DNA of 59,844 nt, from the NCBI RefSeq assembly GCF_900547735.1, contig NZ_URHZ01000027.1, forward strand, positions 1-59,844. The letters are read 5' to 3'. Position numbers and translations under genes: made by a program. A model generated the notes under the pieces. It worked only from the letters and a program-made list of their open reading frames with translations, made no database searches and was not told where the DNA came from. How positions within the stretch are numbered: position 1 is the stretch's first letter; every line of letters begins with the position of its first letter. This document shows, in pieces, positions 55,477 to 59,844 of the stretch. This stretch comes from an uncultured Clostridium sp. Lineage in GTDB: Bacteria > Bacillota > Clostridia > Lachnospirales > Lachnospiraceae.

Positions 55477-57399
55477 ATGAAATGCCCGCATTGCAACCAG
55501 GAAATCAATGATGACAGCCAATTCTGTGTATTTTGTGGAAAATCATTGAATGATACACCGGCAGCAGAACCACAGGCAGAGAATGGTGTTCAGGAAGATA
55601 CTTCCTGCGAAGAGACCGACGGCCAGGCTACAGCAGAGCCTGCAGCAGACGCAGATAAACAGAATGAAGAAGTAAAGACGGAAGAAACTCCGGCAGAAGA
55701 GACGGCCGCACCGGCGGAGACGGCAGAGGCACAGCAGGCTGTCCCGGCAGAGACGGCACAGGCAGGAGCAGCGCCTGCACCGGAAGGCGGAGAGCCGAAG
55801 AGCAAGAAAAAATGGATCCTTCCCGTTGCAATTCTGGCTGTAATCGCCATTGCAGCCGGCGTGTTTGCGATGACATCACAGAAGAATCCAAAAGACGTTG
55901 TAATTGGAGCGTTCAAGAGCATTGTGGCCGAGGGCCAGACCAATCCGGCCGAAGAAATTTTCGGTTTAACCGCAATGGGAGAGAAGCTGAACAAGGAATC
56001 CAGCGAAGTTAATATGGAAATGACCGTGGAAGGCTCTTCCGATGAAACCCTGAATCAGCTTGTATCAGGAAAAATCGGATTTACAACTCTCAATGACGTT
56101 GAGAACAATAAGATGTTTGTTGCCATGGGCTTAGGCTATGCCGATATGAACCTGGCAAACCTGGAAATTTACCTGGATCAGAAAGAAATGATCATGGCCA
56201 TTCCGGAACTGTCTTCCAAGGCATTTTCACTCAATTATGCCGATGATCTGGAAGGACAGGTTGCAAACTCCCCATACGTAGGACCTATCTTAAGTGAAGC
56301 CGGTATGGATCTGACGGGTCTTAACAATTACCTTGCAAAATGTACGGAACTGGCATCCGGTGATACGGAATTATTTAATATTCAGGAACTCTGGAAACGT
56401 TATAAAGAAGGCAGCAAGGCAATCGATGATCTGAAGGCCGCCATGACGGTGGAGAAAGCAGATAAGAAATCGTTCACCATCGACGGTAAGGAAGTAAACT
56501 GTGACGGATATCACACCACGATCACAAAAGACGCCCTGGTTCAGTTTGTCACAACAACAAAAGATTTCTTCCTGAATGATGAGACACTGAAGAATGATTT
56601 TATTGAGTATATGAATCTGATGAACGAGCTTCAGGGAACCATGGTCATGATGTCCAATCCTTATGCACAGACAGGCGAGGAGATGCAGCAGCAGCTCTGG
56701 ACCGAGGCCGAGACACAGCTTGACGCCGTGATTGCACAGTTAAAAGAGTCCATGGGTGATCTCACAATGGATGTATATGTAAGAAAAGACGGCAAGATGG
56801 CCGGATTCACCTATGAAACAACCGCAGTGATTGAGGATGAGAATGTTAAGCTTTACGGCGACGTATCATTCGGCGGCGGTTACAGCATGATGTCCAACGT
56901 AAACGCAGTGCTCAACATCGAGTCGGATGACGGTGAAGTTGTCACAATTTCCGCAGACAAGACAGGTACATACGAGAAAGATAAAGTATGGGCAGGTACT
57001 CTGAAGGGAACCATGGGCAATGGAACAGAGTCCTACGGCTTTGTCTACACAGGCGATTACAATGCGGAGACGAAAGACTACAATATCTCTCTTGATTTCC
57101 TGAGTGGAGAAGACAGCCAGATTACAATTACCTCAACCGGTATGTTCACCGATCTGGTAAAGGGAGAGTCCTTCAATCTGGAGATGTCTTCCTTAAAACT
57201 GGAATCACCGATGATTACAGGAACAAACGAGTATATTGAACTGTCAGGCAAATATACCGCCGGTCCTCTGGAGCAGACGGTAGAAGCTCCGGCAGGCGAC
57301 AAGTTTGACATTCTTGCGGCTACCGAGGATGATTACAACAATGTATCCACTGAAATTATGGGCAATGCGTTCAGCCTGATGATGAAATTCTATCAGTAG
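55477..57399 (+). CDS. Zinc-ribbon membrane protein with large extracellular domain, 640 aa
   Basis: N-terminal zinc ribbon (MKCPHCNQEIND...CVFCGKSL, two CxxC), an Ala/Glu/Thr/Pro-rich cytoplasmic linker (about 30-105), a membrane helix (KKWILPVAILAVIAIAAGVFA, broken family of such anchors) near 110-130, and an extracellular part of about 500 residues. That part begins KNPKDVVIGAFKSIVAEGQTN, resembling a repeated beta-rich domain seen in Lachnospiraceae zinc-ribbon proteins. Function unknown. GGAGGAG at 55464-55470 supports ATG 55477 over 55462. It lies inside an ABC exporter gene set. Confidence 0.8.
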   Translation: MKCPHCNQEINDDSQFCVFCGKSLNDTPAAEPQAENGVQEDTSCEETDGQATAEPAADADKQNEEVKTEETPAEETAAPAETAEAQQAVPAETAQAGAAPAPEGGEPKSKKKWILPVAILAVIAIAAGVFAMTSQKNPKDVVIGAFKSIVAEGQTNPAEEIFGLTAMGEKLNKESSEVNMEMTVEGSSDETLNQLVSGKIGFTTLNDVENNKMFVAMGLGYADMNLANLEIYLDQKEMIMAIPELSSKAFSLNYADDLEGQVANSPYVGPILSEAGMDLTGLNNYLAKCTELASGDTELFNIQELWKRYKEGSKAIDDLKAAMTVEKADKKSFTIDGKEVNCDGYHTTITKDALVQFVTTTKDFFLNDETLKNDFIEYMNLMNELQGTMVMMSNPYAQTGEEMQQQLWTEAETQLDAVIAQLKESMGDLTMDVYVRKDGKMAGFTYETTAVIEDENVKLYGDVSFGGGYSMMSNVNAVLNIESDDGEVVTISADKTGTYEKDKVWAGTLKGTMGNGTESYGFVYTGDYNAETKDYNISLDFLSGEDSQITITSTGMFTDLVKGESFNLEMSSLKLESPMITGTNEYIELSGKYTAGPLEQTVEAPAGDKFDILAATEDDYNNVSTEIMGNAFSLMMKFYQ

Positions 57400-57473
57400 G
57401 CAGGGCAGAGCCACAGGCGGTGAGGGTCCGGTCTTACGGCTTTCACCGCTGTCAATAAGATAAAAGGAACTAT

Positions 57474-58667
57474 ATGCGTACATTTTTGACATATTTTAAA
57501 CTGGAATTGAAGAGGACGTTAAAAAGTATCCCATATTTTCTTGCAGGAGCAATTGTGCTGGTGTTACTGGCTGGCACAATTGCTTTTTCTGCAAGTAAGA
57601 TGCTGTATGGGGAACAGGCAGTCGGGAAGATTCATGTGGGGGTCGTGGTGCCCGAGAACGACAGGCTGGCATCGATGGCCATGAATATGGTGGCGTCTCT
57701 GGACAGTGTGGGGAGTCTCTGCGAATTTGTCTATGTGGACGGTGAGGAAGGAAGTAAGCTTTTAAACCGCGGGGAGATCTTTGCCCTGATGGAACTTCCG
57801 CAGGGGCTTTTAGAGGGAATCATGGACGGAAGCAATATTCCGGTTACCATTACGTTTCCGGAGAATGCAGGTCTGGAGGGAGCGATATTCAGGGAGCTGA
57901 CCGAGGCGGGAACTTCCATCTTAAGCACGGCGCAGGCCGCTATCTATGCGACGGACGATCTTCTGATTAACCATCAGATGGAAAGCTCTATCGGACAGGC
58001 GGAGAAAGATTTAAATACAATTTTCATGCGTTATGCACTGGTGAGAGAGGCATATTTCAGGACTGAGAAAGTCAGTGCATCCGGTGATGTGTCAACCGTA
58101 GTATTTTACGGCATATCGGCCTCGGTCCTGATCCTTCTGCTGCTGGGAATCCCGGCGGCGCCCATCGTAAGGCCCTATAAGATTTCGGTGGAGCAGAAAC
58201 TGGCTCTCTGCGGGATTGGAAGAGTAAAAAGGACGGCCGTGCGGACGGCGTCCCTGACCATGCTTCTTCTCCTTGCATCGCTGATTCCGCTGCTTTTCAT
58301 GCTGAAAAAGGGCTATCTCGGCAGTGCCGTAACGGCATTCTGCGGCTGGTTTTTTGTATGCCTTGCGGCGGCAGGCTGGATTCTGTTTATCTATGAACTG
58401 TGCGGGAACACGACGGCGGCGATTCTGCTCTTGTTCTTTTCCACGGCGGTGATGATATTCATTTCTGGCGGAATTATCCCGGCCGTATTTTTACCGGAGG
58501 CAGTCGGCAGGCTGGGCAAATGGATGCCCGTTTCCTTCCTGTTTGACGGCGTCAGGTGGATGGTGAACGGCGACGGAATTATGCCGGTTCTAAAACTGAT
58601 TCTGATGGAAGCGGCAGTATTCGGGTTGTCTGCAGTAGTGAGAAGGAAGGAATATGATTATGAATAA
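57474..58667 (+). CDS. ABC-2 type transporter permease, 397 aa
   Basis: Membrane subunit of the ABC2_membrane_3 type: TM1 at about 16-38, an extracytoplasmic region of about 170 residues, and five helices from about 205 to 390, with the late motif FISGGIIPAVFLPEAVGRLGKWMP typical of ABC-2 permeases. A 7-bp inverted repeat (GCGGTGA/TCACCGC, 57417-57449) lies in the gap behind the zinc-ribbon gene. It overlaps the next permease gene by 8 nt. Confidence 0.88.
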   Translation: MRTFLTYFKLELKRTLKSIPYFLAGAIVLVLLAGTIAFSASKMLYGEQAVGKIHVGVVVPENDRLASMAMNMVASLDSVGSLCEFVYVDGEEGSKLLNRGEIFALMELPQGLLEGIMDGSNIPVTITFPENAGLEGAIFRELTEAGTSILSTAQAAIYATDDLLINHQMESSIGQAEKDLNTIFMRYALVREAYFRTEKVSASGDVSTVVFYGISASVLILLLLGIPAAPIVRPYKISVEQKLALCGIGRVKRTAVRTASLTMLLLLASLIPLLFMLKKGYLGSAVTAFCGWFFVCLAAAGWILFIYELCGNTTAAILLLFFSTAVMIFISGGIIPAVFLPEAVGRLGKWMPVSFLFDGVRWMVNGDGIMPVLKLILMEAAVFGLSAVVRRKEYDYE

Positions 58668-59727
58668 ACTTTTTTTATGGTTCCTTCTATCCTGCAAAAG
58701 GCAGCTTAAAAAAGCATTTTTCCTGATTCTGCTTCTGGTCCTTCCGGCCGGGATGTGGATGTTCCACCGGGCGGAGGAAAAGAGCTCGGGAAAAATCGCA
58801 ATTGCACTTTTCACAGACGGGGACGAATGGAATCAGGAGATAGCGGAGACACTGACAGAAGGAGATCATTCCTTTGAATTTTACCAGTGTGAAACACTGA
58901 AAGAACTGCAGGACGATGTGGCATCCAAGAAAGCGGAGTGCGGTTATTCATTTCCAGCCGGTTTCAGGGAGCTTCTAAGGGACGGTAAATATAAGCGTTC
59001 GGTAAGACTCTATGTATCGCCCTCCACCGTGGCCGACAAGCTTTCCTCGGAGGTGGTATTTGCCGGGCTGTTTGATATTTTCGGAAGAGAGCTTTTAGAA
59101 GAGTATGCCCGCACGGGCACTGCATTTGAGACCGCCAGGGCGGAAGGCCGGGGGGACATGGAACCGGAGCTTGTGTGGAAGGAGCTGGAACCTCTTTACG
59201 ATCAGTACCTGGAAAACGGAAGCACATTTGCATTCGAATACAGGACGGCCGGAGCGGGAGCGATCAGGGAAAATGCGGTAACGGCCGTATTTCCCGTAAG
59301 AGGCATCTGCGCAGTTTTCATCTTTGTCATGGGCCTTGCCGCAGCCGTAACGGCCGGTGAGGACGAGACGAGAGGACTGTATTCCTCCATGACGGCAGGC
59401 AGAAAAAGAGGCTGCATGCTGGTACAGCTCGCAGCCCCGGTTTTGCTGTCATGCCTTTCCGCTTATGCCTGTCTGGCTCTTTCGGGCAGCCTGCGCACGG
59501 CAGGGCGGGAGTTGGTATCGCTTTTCCTGTACGGAATATTGGTGCTGCTCTTTTCCTATCTGCTGCTGGTCATCGTGAAAAGTCCGCTGATCATAGCCGG
59601 GCTGATCCCGTTCTTTATCCTAGGCAGCCTGATTGTGTGCCCGGTGTTTGCGGATTTGTCGGTTTTTGTACCGGTATTAGGGGTGTTGAGGCGGTTTTTC
59701 CTGCCGTACTATTATCTTATTATGTGA
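58660..59727 (+). CDS. ABC-2 type transporter permease, second subunit, 355 aa
   Basis: Same topology as the upstream permease: TM1 at about 12-28, an extracytoplasmic region to about 205, then five helices up to the C-terminus. It is shorter and lacks a clear IIP motif. Translation is coupled to the upstream gene through an 8-nt overlap; AAGGAAGG serves ATG 58660, with ATG 58654 as alternative. Two different permeases with one ATPase suggest a heterodimeric exporter. Substrate unknown. Confidence 0.85.
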   Translation: MNKLFLWFLLSCKRQLKKAFFLILLLVLPAGMWMFHRAEEKSSGKIAIALFTDGDEWNQEIAETLTEGDHSFEFYQCETLKELQDDVASKKAECGYSFPAGFRELLRDGKYKRSVRLYVSPSTVADKLSSEVVFAGLFDIFGRELLEEYARTGTAFETARAEGRGDMEPELVWKELEPLYDQYLENGSTFAFEYRTAGAGAIRENAVTAVFPVRGICAVFIFVMGLAAAVTAGEDETRGLYSSMTAGRKRGCMLVQLAAPVLLSCLSAYACLALSGSLRTAGRELVSLFLYGILVLLFSYLLLVIVKSPLIIAGLIPFFILGSLIVCPVFADLSVFVPVLGVLRRFFLPYYYLIM

Positions 59728-59790
59728 GGATTTAGTTGAGATGCGAGGACGCCTCTGTAAGATGGCGGACGGGGGAGTGGGAGGGTGTGT

Positions 59791-59844
59791 ATGAGTCTTC
59801 AGTCCCGGTTTGTAGGGTGTGGTGAGGGGGAATCCAGGAGAAAA
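59791..59844 (+). repeat. Partial copy of the palindromic element, cut by the window end
   Basis: GTCTTCAGTCCCGG at 59795-59808, preceded by ATGA as in copy A. The following sequence (GTGAGGGGGAATCCAGGAGAAAA) aligns with the interior of the other copies. It follows the permease gene by about 65 nt. Confidence 0.65.

Overview
The window looks like chromosome of a gut-type Lachnospiraceae (Clostridium cluster XIVa; Enterocloster/Lachnoclostridium-like). Reasons: a Firmicutes heat-shock operon hrcA-grpE-dnaK-dnaJ behind a perfect CIRCE element, strong GGAGG ribosome binding sites, TTGACA/TATAAT promoters (often with an extended TGn -10), a VanW protein, two 3D-domain proteins, a BlaI/BlaR pair, anaerobic FAD/Fe-S dehydrogenases, roughly 50% GC, and no sign of a respiratory outer-membrane lifestyle. 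The family placement is inference; no rRNA or tRNA gene was seen.

Layout. 0.1-3.4 kb: a MacB/FtsX-type ABC exporter (minus strand). 3.7-12.5 kb: a DeoR-regulated carbohydrate locus with a GlpA-like and GlpB-like FAD dehydrogenase pair, a DUF1667 protein, an APH-fold kinase, a class II aldolase, GutM, two glucitol-family PTS membrane subunits without any phosphoryl-carrying domain, and an iron alcohol dehydrogenase. The order of chemistry suggests uptake of a polyol, ATP phosphorylation, oxidation at C2, aldol cleavage to DHAP plus an aldehyde, and reduction of that aldehyde. 12.8-18.4 kb: an unknown protein, a cold-shock protein, a TetR/MFS efflux pair with matching operators, a dicarboxylate/amino-acid symporter and a methyltransferase. 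18.6-25.4 kb: VanW, topoisomerase III, a two-component system and a lipoprotein. 25.4-31.4 kb: a DMT transporter, a 47-aa membrane protein, and a lux-like cassette (LuxE-like, alpha/beta hydrolase, LuxC-like) with no luciferase genes and several minisatellites. 31.4-36.7 kb: BlaR/BlaI-type sensor and repressor, a nitroreductase, two inverted copies of a 204-nt palindromic element, a Cu/Zn-SOD-like protein whose ribosome binding site lies in a hairpin, and a membrane protein. 36.9-41.4 kb: a cell-wall amidase, two 3D-domain proteins, a membrane-anchored isochorismatase-like protein and a TetR regulator. 41.7-46.7 kb: the heat-shock operon. 46.8-47.5 kb: two long palindromes. 47.6-54.4 kb: an L,D-transpeptidase, a lipoprotein, rpsO and pnp. 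54.6-59.7 kb: an ABC-2 exporter with a zinc-ribbon membrane protein.

The two most interesting coding systems are the polyol locus with PTS-derived but apparently phosphotransfer-free membrane subunits, and the lux-like fatty-aldehyde cassette without luciferase. The most interesting non-coding signal is a set of long, highly structured palindromes. One type is present as two 204-nt copies, a solo end, and two copies cut by the ends of the window, so the window may be a contig that broke in repeats. All functional statements come from reading motifs; no database search was run.
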